Positions 37,590-44,879 of a stretch of DNA of 62,654 nt are shown piece by piece (position 1 is the stretch's first letter; each line of letters starts with the position of its first letter). The stretch comes from a virus, in IMG/VR virus record IMGVR_UViG_3300020193_000020, positions 1 through 62,654 of that record. The stretch is one strand, 5' to 3'. The notes beneath the pieces were generated by a model. That model did no database searches. It was not told the DNA's origin and saw only the letters and a program-made list of their open reading frames with translations. Made by a program: the position numbers and the translations under genes.

Positions 37590-38493
37590 TTACCTCATCA
37601 TTTTTAAATACACTTTCTCCATCATATACGAAAGTTTCGTCAACCTTTGAATATAGTTCAAGAAAAGCAGATTTTGTTTCCGCATCAAATCTATTAATAC
37701 AAAGATTAATTGCTTTCATCTTATCATTAAATATAGCATATGCATTCGCAATATGCAATAGTCTCCTAGTAGAAATTACTTCGTCAACAGCATCATCATC
37801 AAAAGATCTACGAATAACCTCAGCCCAACTAACAAGATTCTTAACAAAATCCTTTGGTGGAATTGTATTCAATGCTACAAATGTTTTTTCTAGAATCTTA
37901 GTTTCAACTGTAGCAGAAGGATAATTGTGTTCAAATGTAACAGCAAAACGCTCAAGAAAGGCTTCGTTTAGAATATTCGTACCAATAAATCTTCCATCAT
38001 CTGAACCCTTACCTTTTGTATTTGCTGTTGCAAAAATATTGAATCCTGGTGCTGGAATAACATATTGATTAATTTTCTTTAGAAAGATACCCTTGCCTTC
38101 TAAAACTGGCTGTAGACAAAGTAATTTATTTGATCCAAGATCTACTTCATCAAGTAATAGTTTTGCCCCCCTTCTCATAGCAGAGATAACAGGACCATCT
38201 TGCCAAACAGTTTCACCATTAACTAGACGAAAACCCCCAAGAAGATCATCTTCATCTGTTTCAATCGTGATATTAATACGAATGAGTTCTTTTTTCACTT
38301 CAGCACAAGCCTGATGAATCATAACAGTCTTACCATTACCAGAAAGACCTGTGATAAAAATTGGATAAAAGATATCCGAATTAATAATCTTCTTAATGTC
38401 ACGATAAGGTCCGAATGGTACGAAGTTTTTATCCTTTTGAGGGATAAGTGCAGTAATAGCTGTTGTGGCTAAATTCAAAGTTGTATTTTCCAT
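37573..38493 (-). CDS. MoxR/CobS-type AAA+ ATPase
   Basis: The 306-residue AAA+ protein has Walker A GLSGNGKT near 49-56, Walker B LLLDEVD near 112-118, sensor motif FNIFATANTKGKGSDDGRF and a late AFLERF arginine finger. Related phage genes are often labelled cobS after the cobalt chelatase subunit. No cobalamin gene is near, and the gene next upstream encodes a VWA protein, the usual partner of MoxR ATPases, so a protein-remodelling role is more likely. A promoter (38511-38539) and an AGAGGAT ribosome-binding site precede it. Confidence 0.85.
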   Translation of the reverse strand: MENTTLNLATTAITALIPQKDKNFVPFGPYRDIKKIINSDIFYPIFITGLSGNGKTVMIHQACAEVKKELIRINITIETDEDDLLGGFRLVNGETVWQDGPVISAMRRGAKLLLDEVDLGSNKLLCLQPVLEGKGIFLKKINQYVIPAPGFNIFATANTKGKGSDDGRFIGTNILNEAFLERFAVTFEHNYPSATVETKILEKTFVALNTIPPKDFVKNLVSWAEVIRRSFDDDAVDEVISTRRLLHIANAYAIFNDKMKAINLCINRFDAETKSAFLELYSKVDETFVYDGESVFKNDEVNDDYF

Positions 38494-38510
38494 AATATAT
38501 CCTCTTTATT

Positions 38511-38539
38511 ATTATATCATATTTTTCTAAGCAAGTCAA
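38511..38539 (-). promoter_or_regulatory. Promoter TTGACT-17-TATAAT before the AAA+ gene
   Basis: Minus strand, extended -10 (TGA before TATAAT), overlapping the stop of the VWA-protein gene. The leader contains AGAGGAT before the ATG. Confidence 0.8.
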
Positions 38540-40626
38540 GAAACCTGCTTAGAAATTTTCTCAACGAACTTGTTTAAAACTACTTTATGCAAGCTTTTCC
38601 TACCAAGAAACTTATTAAATGCGCTTGTTAAGCTTCTTGTTGTATTGTTCTTAACATCAAGTTTAACATTTTGAGAAATATTTTCATATGCTATTAAATG
38701 ATATTCATCAAAACCACCAACACCATTTAATGTAACTGATTTATTTTTTTTCATTGATTTTTTATAATTATCTCTCCAAATAATATCATTAACATACAGA
38801 TTAATTATTTCTGTTGTAAAATAACCTTCACCGATAAAAAATCCTATAATATTACATTTGTGTTTATCTTTAATTGCTTGTAATTTAGCAGACAAAAGAG
38901 AAACTCTAGTATCAGTAAACTTATATAATTTTTTATTTGTTGTGTCTCTTACGTAATTATCTGAATCCTCAAAGATGTGTTGATATATGGTGTATGGTTT
39001 ATTCTTATTGTTATAATAATAGCTACCAATACTATTACACACACCATCAGTAATTACAACAATATTACAAATTTCAATTTTATTATTTAATTTAAAATCT
39101 GGAATATAATTGTCAATTACATGACACGCTTCAATTAATGGAGTTCCATTCATTTTAAAGTGTGTATGTGTACGGAGTTTAATCATTGTTGCAAATATAT
39201 TTGCTACTTGCTCAAAATTACTTTTACTCATGTTGGAATTAAGTATTTCATAAAGAGCATACTCTTTTTCAGACGAATATAATTCAAAATTTTTCAGGTT
39301 AAGTTGTTTTAAATGTGTTAAGTATTTTTCTCCATAAAATACATTTGGATCAGAAAGAATACAACCAAAAATCAACAATCTAAATGGGATATTCATTTTT
39401 TTGCAAAATGAAATAACAGACATTACTTGTTCATAACACTTTTCAATTTTGTTATGCATAGATCCAGACCAATCAAGTAACAAAATTAATCCATGATTTT
39501 TACCTTCCGGTGAAGTAGTAATTCTTTTGAAAATATCTTCATTGTAATTATATGAATGAATTTTATTAGTATCAATAATACCAGTTTTACTAATTTTGTT
39601 TCTGACGTAGATATGTGCAGACTTTTTCATTTCAAAAAGTTTGATCATGTAATCTACTGACTTTTTGTTGTTCTTTCTAATACCTTTTAGGTAAACAGGA
39701 TTGTTCGAATAAGATTTAACATAACTCATGGTATCTTCAATCGGAATAATGTAATCTTTGTAATTAATTTCTGGAAACTGAAGATAAACACTTTTTACTT
39801 TATTATTAGTATTTAATTTATTAATGTTCTTTTCAAAATTTTCTTGTGTTTTAGCCTGTGGAATATATTCATGACTAGAGAAATTTTCTGAAGATCCAGA
39901 TTGATTAACATTTTGATTATGCTCTAATGTATCTTGCGTTGTATCTTGCGTTGTATCTTCTGTGTTATTTTCTCCACCATCTGTCAGATTTTTTCCTTGG
40001 ATTGAATCTTCAGAATAACCTTCATTAATATCCTCAATATCCTCATTTAATTCGTTTTGTTTTTCAAATTCTTCTTTAGCATAAGCATATAAAATTTTAG
40101 ACAAAACAACAACATCATCGTATGATTTTGTTGATTGAATCAACTTAACAAATTTCTTCTCACTTTCAGAAAAGTTGATTGGTGTAAAATTACCAATCTT
40201 TTCATTTAAATTAAGTCTATCAATAAGAGGTAGATTATCAATTTCCAGATTTGATAAATTAAAGAAATCTTTTTTAACCAGTTCTCTATATCCAATATAA
40301 TAATTTTTCTTTAGACCAGGAAACTTATCCTTAATCATTCTTTCGATTCGTGAATCCTCTACAACATTAATAAAATGTTTAATATTAGGATATGCTGTTT
40401 CAGAAAAACTATCCATAAGTTTTTCTGTTGGAGTATAAAGTGCATGTCCAACCTCATGAGAAATCAAAAGATCATAAAGATCATTAGATACCTCTTCAGA
40501 CCATGTTGGTAAAGTCAAAGTTCTTGTCTGAACATTGAAACTAGCTGTTTGAACATTAGCATGTTCGATATTAAGGTTTTCTGAAGCAAGTAGTTTGCTT
40601 AATTGTTCTTTCACTAAAATATTCAT
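38536..40626 (-). CDS. VWA-domain protein with HExxH motif (CobT-like / phage peptidase)
   Basis: Residues about 52-60 read LISHEVGHALY, a zincin-type HExxH, followed later by EDSRIERMI, a possible third ligand region. A disordered acidic Gln/Thr/Asp-rich linker covers about 195-260. A von Willebrand A domain begins near residue 385 with the MIDAS motif LLLDWSGSM and a later Thr/Asp (VVITDG). This layout matches CobT-like proteins and the so-called peptidases of T4-like cyanophages. With the adjacent AAA+ protein it likely forms a MoxR-VWA machine. I choose the ATG at 40626; a GTG two codons upstream is possible. Confidence 0.85.
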   Translation of the reverse strand: MNILVKEQLSKLLASENLNIEHANVQTASFNVQTRTLTLPTWSEEVSNDLYDLLISHEVGHALYTPTEKLMDSFSETAYPNIKHFINVVEDSRIERMIKDKFPGLKKNYYIGYRELVKKDFFNLSNLEIDNLPLIDRLNLNEKIGNFTPINFSESEKKFVKLIQSTKSYDDVVVLSKILYAYAKEEFEKQNELNEDIEDINEGYSEDSIQGKNLTDGGENNTEDTTQDTTQDTLEHNQNVNQSGSSENFSSHEYIPQAKTQENFEKNINKLNTNNKVKSVYLQFPEINYKDYIIPIEDTMSYVKSYSNNPVYLKGIRKNNKKSVDYMIKLFEMKKSAHIYVRNKISKTGIIDTNKIHSYNYNEDIFKRITTSPEGKNHGLILLLDWSGSMHNKIEKCYEQVMSVISFCKKMNIPFRLLIFGCILSDPNVFYGEKYLTHLKQLNLKNFELYSSEKEYALYEILNSNMSKSNFEQVANIFATMIKLRTHTHFKMNGTPLIEACHVIDNYIPDFKLNNKIEICNIVVITDGVCNSIGSYYYNNKNKPYTIYQHIFEDSDNYVRDTTNKKLYKFTDTRVSLLSAKLQAIKDKHKCNIIGFFIGEGYFTTEIINLYVNDIIWRDNYKKSMKKNKSVTLNGVGGFDEYHLIAYENISQNVKLDVKNNTTRSLTSAFNKFLGRKSLHKVVLNKFVEKISKQVS

Positions 40627-40643
40627 TTTCACATCCTATTCAA

Positions 40644-40672
40644 AGTGTATAACAGTATTTTCTATTTGTCAA
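40644..40672 (-). promoter_or_regulatory. Promoter TTGACA-17-TACACT before the VWA-protein gene
   Basis: Minus strand. The -35 is perfect and the -10 weaker. The leader ends in AGGATG before the start. Confidence 0.55.
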
Positions 40673-40695
40673 GTCTTTTTATGGGTTATGTAATG

Positions 40696-40715
40696 TACTA
40701 GTATATATACTAGTA
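40696..40715. promoter_or_regulatory. Perfect 20-bp palindrome in the divergent promoter region
   Basis: TACTAGTATATATACTAGTA is fully self-complementary. It lies between the two minus-strand promoters, and could be an operator or, as RNA, a leader hairpin. Confidence 0.65.
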
Positions 40716-40743
40716 ATAATACTATTCTGTCAACGACAGTTTT

Positions 40744-40772
40744 ATTATAGCACAAAAAAAACAATCTGTCAA
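40744..40772 (-). promoter_or_regulatory. Consensus promoter TTGACA-17-TATAAT, leftward
   Basis: Both hexamers are perfect and the spacer is 17. It fires towards the VWA-protein gene, with the palindrome in the transcribed leader. Confidence 0.85.
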
Positions 40773-40826
40773 GAAAAAAATGCAGTTGACAAAGAATTTT
40801 TTATGATAATCTTAAACAGTTGGATC

Positions 40827-40855
40827 TTGACAATATGGATTCCGGGTGATATAAT
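40827..40855 (+). promoter_or_regulatory. Consensus promoter TTGACA-17-TATAAT, rightward
   Basis: Both hexamers are perfect, with an extended -10 (TGA before TATAAT). It reads into the HNH gene 30 bases downstream. Confidence 0.88.
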
Positions 40856-40884
40856 GATTAATATGGATAAGTAAAACTAAAAAT

Positions 40885-41388
40885 ATGTCTGTTCTTGTAT
40901 TAAATTCTCAATACCTACCAATCCAAACTACTACTATACAAAAAGCGATAAAGCTTATTTTCAGAGGGGTAGCACAAATTGAAAAATATTCTGATAAAGT
41001 TTGGAAGTCTGTTTCGAATGAAATAGTATTACCTACTGTAATCAGATTAATAAACTTTCATTCTTTTCCAAAGAGAACGTATAGACTTTCTAAAAAGAAT
41101 ATTTGTGTTCGTGATAAATACACATGTCAATATTGTTCTGTGGTGTTATCAGAAAAATCCTTAACGGTTGATCATATTATACCGAAATCAAAAGGGGGGT
41201 CTGATAAATGGGAAAATCTTGTTTCTGCTTGCAAATCATGCAATTTAAGAAAAGCCGATAAAAGACCCGAAGAAGTTGGGATGAAACTTTTATCAAAACC
41301 TTCGAAAATCTCAATTCATACACACACAACAATTATCAGGAATAAAGGATTAAACAATCCAGATTGGACAGAATTTTTATTTAATTAA
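40885..41388 (+). CDS. HNH endonuclease
   Basis: The 167-residue protein has the common bacterial HNH layout: VLNSQYLPI at the start, a CQYC pair near residue 80, the catalytic LTVDHIIPKSKGG motif, then WENLVSACKSCNLRKADKRPEE with the second C-x-x-C. It is likely a free-standing nuclease; in phages such genes act in homing, host DNA attack or packaging. It is not beside a split gene, so homing is not indicated. A perfect early promoter precedes it. No clear ribosome-binding site is seen. Confidence 0.92.
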   Translation: MSVLVLNSQYLPIQTTTIQKAIKLIFRGVAQIEKYSDKVWKSVSNEIVLPTVIRLINFHSFPKRTYRLSKKNICVRDKYTCQYCSVVLSEKSLTVDHIIPKSKGGSDKWENLVSACKSCNLRKADKRPEEVGMKLLSKPSKISIHTHTTIIRNKGLNNPDWTEFLFN

Positions 41389-41392
41389 ACAC

Positions 41393-41421
41393 TTGACAAC
41401 AATTAGAAAATTGGGTATACT
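41393..41421 (+). promoter_or_regulatory. Promoter TTGACA-17-TATACT, six bases before an ATG
   Basis: The -10 ends six bases before the ATG at 41428, where transcription would be expected to start. Confidence 0.8.
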
Positions 41422-41427
41422 TAAATT

Positions 41428-42090
41428 ATGAGTAACGCGACAACTAATCTTCTTGATGAAATTATCAGCAACACACAAAACAAACCACTTCAATTTGTAT
41501 CTAGTAACAAAAAATCGTTAAATAGAATTGGTAATGAAGCACAGTTTCAAACTACTAGAAAAGTTTCTTTTGATATTACAAAATACATTCGATATAACGC
41601 TCAACGTGACATACTAAAAGAATTTATGCTCATTTATGATGAGAATAATAATAAACATGATATAAGTTATGTTGAATATAAAATTAATGTTAGTCTTAAT
41701 AATCTAGATCCTCAAGGTTTTATTGTTGACAACAAAATACTTGACCATTTAGAATCTTATGTAGTGCAGTTTTATTCTTCAATTATAGAAGCGACAAACA
41801 GAAATTATAATTTTACTTATGAAATTTGTGATGAAAAATTTTTAAAAAATTTATTGTTTCTGTTTACTACAAATAAATTAATATATTATATTGACTCAAT
41901 TACAATAGATGATAGTTTTAACTTTAAAACAACAAAAATAAACGAAAAAGTCTCACTAGAGGCATTTGGTAAAAAGGTTGAATTGTTGTTAAGTGATGTT
42001 ATTTCTCAACATGTGTTTGATAAAAAATGTATAGATTTTTTTGACATGCGTTCTATTAAATCCAAAAAAGTCAAGACAGCTAAATACTAA
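41428..42090 (+). CDS. Protein of unknown function (220 aa)
   Basis: I do not recognise this protein. It starts with a polar, probably flexible segment (SNATTNLLDEIISNTQNK) and continues with mixed alpha/beta sequence rich in Asn, Ile and Lys; there is no signal peptide, membrane segment or catalytic motif. The C-terminus is basic (KSKKVKTAKY). It is probably early, since a near-consensus promoter places the transcription start at its ATG, and no ribosome-binding site is present. The next gene follows after three bases. Confidence 0.7.
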   Translation: MSNATTNLLDEIISNTQNKPLQFVSSNKKSLNRIGNEAQFQTTRKVSFDITKYIRYNAQRDILKEFMLIYDENNNKHDISYVEYKINVSLNNLDPQGFIVDNKILDHLESYVVQFYSSIIEATNRNYNFTYEICDEKFLKNLLFLFTTNKLIYYIDSITIDDSFNFKTTKINEKVSLEAFGKKVELLLSDVISQHVFDKKCIDFFDMRSIKSKKVKTAKY

Positions 42091-42093
42091 ATT

Positions 42094-42618
42094 ATGAAAA
42101 AAGTAAATGAAGTTATCGTAAAAGAAAATATTATTGAAACTTTAGAAGTTTCAAAGAACAATTCAATTCTTGATAACCTTGAAGTTGCAAACGTAGAAGA
42201 AGTGTTCACCTATTCGATTACTGGATATATAAATCTTGCGGGAGTTGCCCCTGATGGAAAATGTGGAGCTAAGGATCAGGAAGGCACTAATTATAGTGTT
42301 GAAATATCAACATATAATTCAATCAATTTTAATCCAAATGAAATTTATAATATTTCCAATAGACTTGGTTCTAGTGAAGATGGAATGTACTGGAAGGGTT
42401 CTTGTGAAGAAATCGCAAACTTTCTTGTTTTAGAAATTAACAAAATTTTTGCAAGTAATTTAGCTGAGGTTATTGTGAATGTTTCACCCAATGAATTCAC
42501 TACAATAACAACACATTGGCAAGATCACATGAATTTACCTAGTATTAAAAATTCAGCTAAACCCACATTTAAAAATTTACCAAAACCTGAAACAAGGTAT
42601 GTTGGTTGTGGAAGGTAA
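42094..42618 (+). CDS. Protein of unknown function (174 aa)
   Basis: I do not recognise this protein. The first 40 residues are charged and likely flexible. A folded part follows with VAPDGKCGAKDQEGTNYSVEISTYNS and a segment SRLGSSEDGMYWKGSCEEIANF. It ends ETRYVGCGR. It starts three bases after the previous stop and ends just before the phosphatase ATG, so it belongs to one early operon. Confidence 0.65.
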   Translation: MKKVNEVIVKENIIETLEVSKNNSILDNLEVANVEEVFTYSITGYINLAGVAPDGKCGAKDQEGTNYSVEISTYNSINFNPNEIYNISNRLGSSEDGMYWKGSCEEIANFLVLEINKIFASNLAEVIVNVSPNEFTTITTHWQDHMNLPSIKNSAKPTFKNLPKPETRYVGCGR

Positions 42619-42620
42619 TA

Positions 42621-43331
42621 ATGTCATATAAAATTGTAATTCCAGATGTTCATCAAAACATAAAAAGAGTGAACAAAATTCTTGACCGAGAAGATGTACA
42701 AAAAGCAGATCAAATTATCTTTTTAGGTGATTATTTTGATTCACATGAATATAATAGTAAAACAAAAGAAACGTGCGAATTTTTGAATTCGCACGTTAAC
42801 GACTCAAAGTTTACTTTTTTAATTGGTAATCACGATGTTCAATATATTTCAAGGTTACGTGGTTATAGGTGTTCAGGATATACTTTAAAAAAGAATAAAA
42901 TCATTAATGAAAATTTAGGATCATCCTTTAGAGAGAAAATGAAGTTGTGGAAGTTCGATATAATTGCAGGAGAAAACACTTTATTTTCTCATGCAGGAAT
43001 TCATCCTTATTTTTTAGATAAAAGCTTTAAAAAAAATCCTGCTCTATGGTTCGATGCAAAAGAACAAGAAGTGTTGGATTTGATGTTTAGAATTCAACAT
43101 GAATTACTTGGTGCTGGACTTGAAAGGGGTGGTTATCAACCATATGGTGGTGTTACATGGCTAGATTGGAGTAGTTTTAAACCAATTATTAATTTAAATC
43201 AGGTAGTAGGACATAGTTATGATATTATTTACAGATTTAAAAATGATAATTCGAAAAATGTGTGTATTGACACAGGCCTTAATTTTTATTTAAAAATTTA
43301 TGATGGTGGACAATACGAATTTAATACTTGA
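42621..43331 (+). CDS. Calcineurin-like metallophosphatase
   Basis: The metallophosphoesterase motifs are in order: PDVHQN (D-x-H) near residue 7, IIFLGDYFDSHEYN near 35, FLIGNHDVQY near 68, FSHAGIHP near 120 and VVGHSY near 200. It resembles the serine/threonine protein phosphatase or Ap4A hydrolase type found in phages. I start it at ATG 42621 (AGGTAAT upstream) rather than at the TTG at 42606. The substrate is unknown. A 12-bp perfect inverted repeat lies inside the gene. Confidence 0.9.
   Translation: MSYKIVIPDVHQNIKRVNKILDREDVQKADQIIFLGDYFDSHEYNSKTKETCEFLNSHVNDSKFTFLIGNHDVQYISRLRGYRCSGYTLKKNKIINENLGSSFREKMKLWKFDIIAGENTLFSHAGIHPYFLDKSFKKNPALWFDAKEQEVLDLMFRIQHELLGAGLERGGYQPYGGVTWLDWSSFKPIINLNQVVGHSYDIIYRFKNDNSKNVCIDTGLNFYLKIYDGGQYEFNT
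42770..42797 (+). repeat. Intragenic inverted repeat (12 bp stem, 4 nt loop)
   Basis: Arms AACGTGCGAATT and AATTCGCACGTT around TTTG, inside the phosphatase gene. Confidence 0.85.
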
Positions 43332-43356
43332 CAAGTAAAATATTACGTAGTATAAT
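43328..43356 (+). promoter_or_regulatory. Consensus promoter TTGACA-17-TATAAT before the tRNA cluster
   Basis: Both hexamers are perfect; it overlaps the phosphatase stop and reads into the tRNA-Gly gene about 17 bases on. Confidence 0.88.
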
Positions 43357-43372
43357 AAATATATAAAATTTT

Positions 43373-43446
43373 GCGAATGTGGTATATTGGTTGTGCCCTG
43401 GTCTTCCAAACCGGAGAAGTGGGTTCGTTTCCCACCATTCGCTCCA
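43373..43446 (+). tRNA. tRNA-Gly (UCC)
   Basis: Acceptor arms GCGAATG/CATTCGC with encoded CCA; anticodon loop CTTCCAA on stem CTGGT/ACCGG; T-arm GTGGG TTCGTTT CCCAC. It reads GGA, which an AT-rich phage uses often. Confidence 0.92.
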
Positions 43447-43463
43447 AATATTAAAATAAATTT

Positions 43464-43542
43464 CGGAACGTAGGAAAGTCTGGTTTATTCCATCTGCCTT
43501 GGGAGCAGAAGATCTCCGGTTCGAATCCGGACGTTCCGACCA
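43464..43542 (+). tRNA. tRNA-Pro (UGG)
   Basis: Acceptor CGGAACG/CGTTCCG with encoded ACCA; anticodon loop CTTGGGA on stem TCTGC/GCAGA; T-arm CCGG TTCGAAT CCGG. Confidence 0.92.
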
Positions 43543-43566
43543 AAATTCTTGTTCTATATAAAATGC

Positions 43567-43653
43567 GGAGAATGTCGAGGTTAGCTCCTTAATCAGTCTT
43601 GAAAACTGTGGTAACCTATTAGGTTAATAGTTCGATGCTATCGTTCTTCTTCA
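43567..43653 (+). tRNA. tRNA-Ser (UGA)
   Basis: Anticodon loop CTTGAAA on stem CAGT/ACTG, and a long variable arm TAACCT/AGGTTA typical of class II serine tRNAs. The acceptor pairs GGAGAAT with GTTCTTC using two wobble pairs, and CCA is not encoded (TCA instead), so the ends are less certain. Confidence 0.8.
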
Positions 43654-43661
43654 TATAAATA
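43654..43661 (+). promoter_or_regulatory. TATAAATA motif inside the tRNA cluster
   Basis: An exact late-promoter match lies between tRNA-Ser and tRNA-Trp. It could give late expression of the last tRNAs; chance occurrence in AT-rich sequence is also possible. Confidence 0.35.
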
Positions 43662-43666
43662 ATTTC

Positions 43667-43740
43667 ATCTCTGTGGTGTAACGGTAACATAGCGGTCTCC
43701 AAAACCGTAGTTCTCAGTTCGAGTCTGAGCGGAGGTGCCA
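43667..43740 (+). tRNA. tRNA-Trp (CCA)
   Basis: Anticodon loop CTCCAAA on stem GCGGT/ACCGT; T-arm CTCAG TTCGAGT CTGAG; acceptor ATCTCTG/CGGAGGT with wobble pairs, discriminator G and encoded CCA. Confidence 0.9.
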
Positions 43741-43749
43741 GAATATCAT

Positions 43750-43849
43750 ACCCCCGTAGTTTAATTGGCAAAACACTGGATTTATAAACCAGCACTCTGT
43801 GGCTCCTGATAAGGGCACGTTCTCAGTTCGAGTCTGAGCGGGGGGACCA
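43750..43849 (+). tRNA. Unusual 100-nt class II tRNA, specificity unclear
   Basis: The 3' half is a normal tRNA end (T-arm identical to the preceding tRNA-Trp, encoded ACCA, acceptor CCCCCG/CGGGGG). The anticodon stem CTGG/CCAG encloses nine bases, ATTTATAAA; the simplest 7-base loop gives UAU. A long extra arm follows (GCTC CTGATAA GGGC), as in Leu, Tyr or Ser tRNAs, which does not fit an isoleucine tRNA. The CTGATAA loop could itself look like an Ile (GAU) anticodon loop, but then the 5' half is too long. The identity is left open. Confidence 0.6.
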
Positions 43850-43872
43850 AATTTCTTTTTTGAGGTATAAAC

Positions 43873-44055
43873 ATGCATAATCATTTAATAGGAAAAACTT
43901 TAACAGAAGCAAAAGACTATTTAAATTTATATGACATTCTATATAGAATTACTTCTGTAGATAATAAACAATATATGCTAACAGCAGATTATGTTCCAGC
44001 AAGAGTAAATCTTTCTGTTGAAAATAATGTAGTCACTTTCATTTATAATGGTTAA
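43873..44055 (+). CDS. Small protein similar to I78-type protease inhibitors
   Basis: The 60-residue protein has the pattern IGKTLTEAKDYL, YRITSVDN, MLTADYVPARVNLSVENNVVTFIYNG, which resembles the inhibitor I78 family (G-x-x-EA at the start, DY-P-RLN-x-V near the end). Family members are small inhibitors of serine proteases. It follows the tRNA cluster, has a GAGGT ribosome-binding site, and carries no signal peptide, so it would act in the cytoplasm. The similarity is by pattern only. Confidence 0.6.
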   Translation: MHNHLIGKTLTEAKDYLNLYDILYRITSVDNKQYMLTADYVPARVNLSVENNVVTFIYNG

Positions 44056-44061
44056 TTATTG

Positions 44062-44090
44062 TTGACAAAAGAATAATGATGTGATATAAT
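44062..44090 (+). promoter_or_regulatory. Consensus promoter TTGACA-17-TATAAT before the lipoprotein gene
   Basis: Both hexamers perfect, extended -10 (TGA before TATAAT). It drives a leader of about 115 bases. Confidence 0.88.
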
Positions 44091-44100
44091 AGAAATATAA

Positions 44101-44211
44101 AGATCTGATTCAAACCGAATCAACAAGATGTGGCTTTGGTGAACTGGTCAGAACCATGTAAGAATATTTTAGCGACCTAAAACACCCCCAAACAAGTTTA
44201 AGGAGAATATT
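44101..44211 (+). other. Leader RNA region of the lipoprotein gene
   Basis: The leader has a small hairpin (TGATTC/GAATCA), a five-codon mini-frame from the ATG at 44129 region, and ends with AAGGAG before the ATG at 44212. Part of it (GGCTTTGGTGAACTGGTCAGAACC) hints at a tRNA D-arm but no T-arm follows. No known riboswitch is recognised. Confidence 0.35.
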
Positions 44212-44505
44212 ATGAAGAATTTTGTGTTTTGTATTATTGTTATGTGTTTGATGTTCACTTCTTGTAGTGAGCAACAAACAGCTCGTTATTGGGGTCAAGA
44301 AACAACTATTGTTCTTGATTCAGGAATGAAATTGGAGAATGTCGTGCGGAAAGAAAAATCCTTTTGGATTCTTCAACATCATCGTCGTCCGAATGAGTCA
44401 ATTGACAATTGCACTTTAATAAGAGATTGTTATGTCTTATCATTTAAAGAAAATTCCGCATTCGGTGTGATTGAAGGTAAAGTTATCATTAGAGAGCGTC
44501 AATAG
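44212..44505 (+). CDS. Small predicted lipoprotein
   Basis: The N-terminus is a signal peptide with lipobox (FCIIVMCLMFTSC, cleavage before Cys19 or so). The mature part is about 78 polar residues with RYWGQETTIVLDSGMKL and two further Cys that could pair (DNCTLIRDC). Phage lipoproteins of this size often act in superinfection exclusion or as spanin-like partners; neither is shown here. It has its own consensus promoter, a strong ribosome-binding site AAGGAG, and shares a transcript with the Cys-rich peptide that follows. Confidence 0.75.
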   Translation: MKNFVFCIIVMCLMFTSCSEQQTARYWGQETTIVLDSGMKLENVVRKEKSFWILQHHRRPNESIDNCTLIRDCYVLSFKENSAFGVIEGKVIIRERQ

Positions 44506-44506
44506 T

Positions 44507-44707
44507 ATGAAAATCATTATTACTGTATTCATGATTACTCTATTCATGTCAAGTGTTTTGGTTTTTTCTAATCAGCAACAAAATACAAATTTTTGTAAAC
44601 CACATAAGTGTTGTGTAGACAAATGCCCTTGTATTAAAAAGTGTCTATGTGATTGTTTCTGTAAAAGAAAAAGAAATAGTATAGACAGGAACTCCAGATC
44701 AAATTAA
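44507..44707 (+). CDS. Small secreted Cys-rich protein
   Basis: The first 22 residues form a signal peptide or membrane anchor (KIIITVFMITLFMSSVLVFS). The rest is very rich in Cys and Lys (FCKPHKCCVDKCPCIKK, then CLCDCFCKRK), with about ten Cys in some 26 residues, followed by a basic tail. Such density suggests a disulfide-rich periplasmic peptide or a metal-binding segment. No family recognised. I start it at 44507, two bases after the lipoprotein stop, rather than at an upstream start that would overlap. Confidence 0.65.
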   Translation: MKIIITVFMITLFMSSVLVFSNQQQNTNFCKPHKCCVDKCPCIKKCLCDCFCKRKRNSIDRNSRSN

Positions 44708-44803
44708 ATCAATTAATACAAATAATAAGAAAGATTTCACTAAAATAATTTTCGAAGAAGATAAAGTTATTTGTTGTGTGTGTAAAAATTGATAAATAAG
44801 TAT

Positions 44804-44879
44804 GCCACGATAGCTCAATTGGTAGAGCAGTTGATTTGTAATCAACTGGTTGTCAGTTCAATTCTGACTCGTGGCTCCA
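44804..44879 (+). tRNA. tRNA-Thr (UGU)
   Basis: Acceptor GCCACGA/TCGTGGC, encoded CCA; D-arm TAGCTCAATTGGTAGAGC; anticodon loop TTTGTAA on stem GTTGA/TCAAC; T-arm GTCAG TTCAATT CTGAC. It stands apart from the other five tRNAs. Confidence 0.95.

Noticed and set aside
37573-38493. Cobalamin biosynthesis (CobS) as the true function
   Set aside because: No other cobalamin gene is present and the neighbour is a VWA/HExxH protein, so a MoxR-VWA machine fits better.
40786-40814. A second rightward promoter starting at TTGACA 40786
   Set aside because: The nearest -10-like hexamer, GATAAT, is only 13 bases away, too close for a normal promoter.
40885-41388. HNH gene as the homing endonuclease of the split helicase intein
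   Set aside because: It is more than 15 kb from the helicase and has its own early promoter; nothing links the two.
43750-43849. Ochre suppressor tRNA explaining the in-frame TAA codons
   Set aside because: An anticodon UUA needs an off-centre loop that does not pair with the stem; UAU is the simpler reading.
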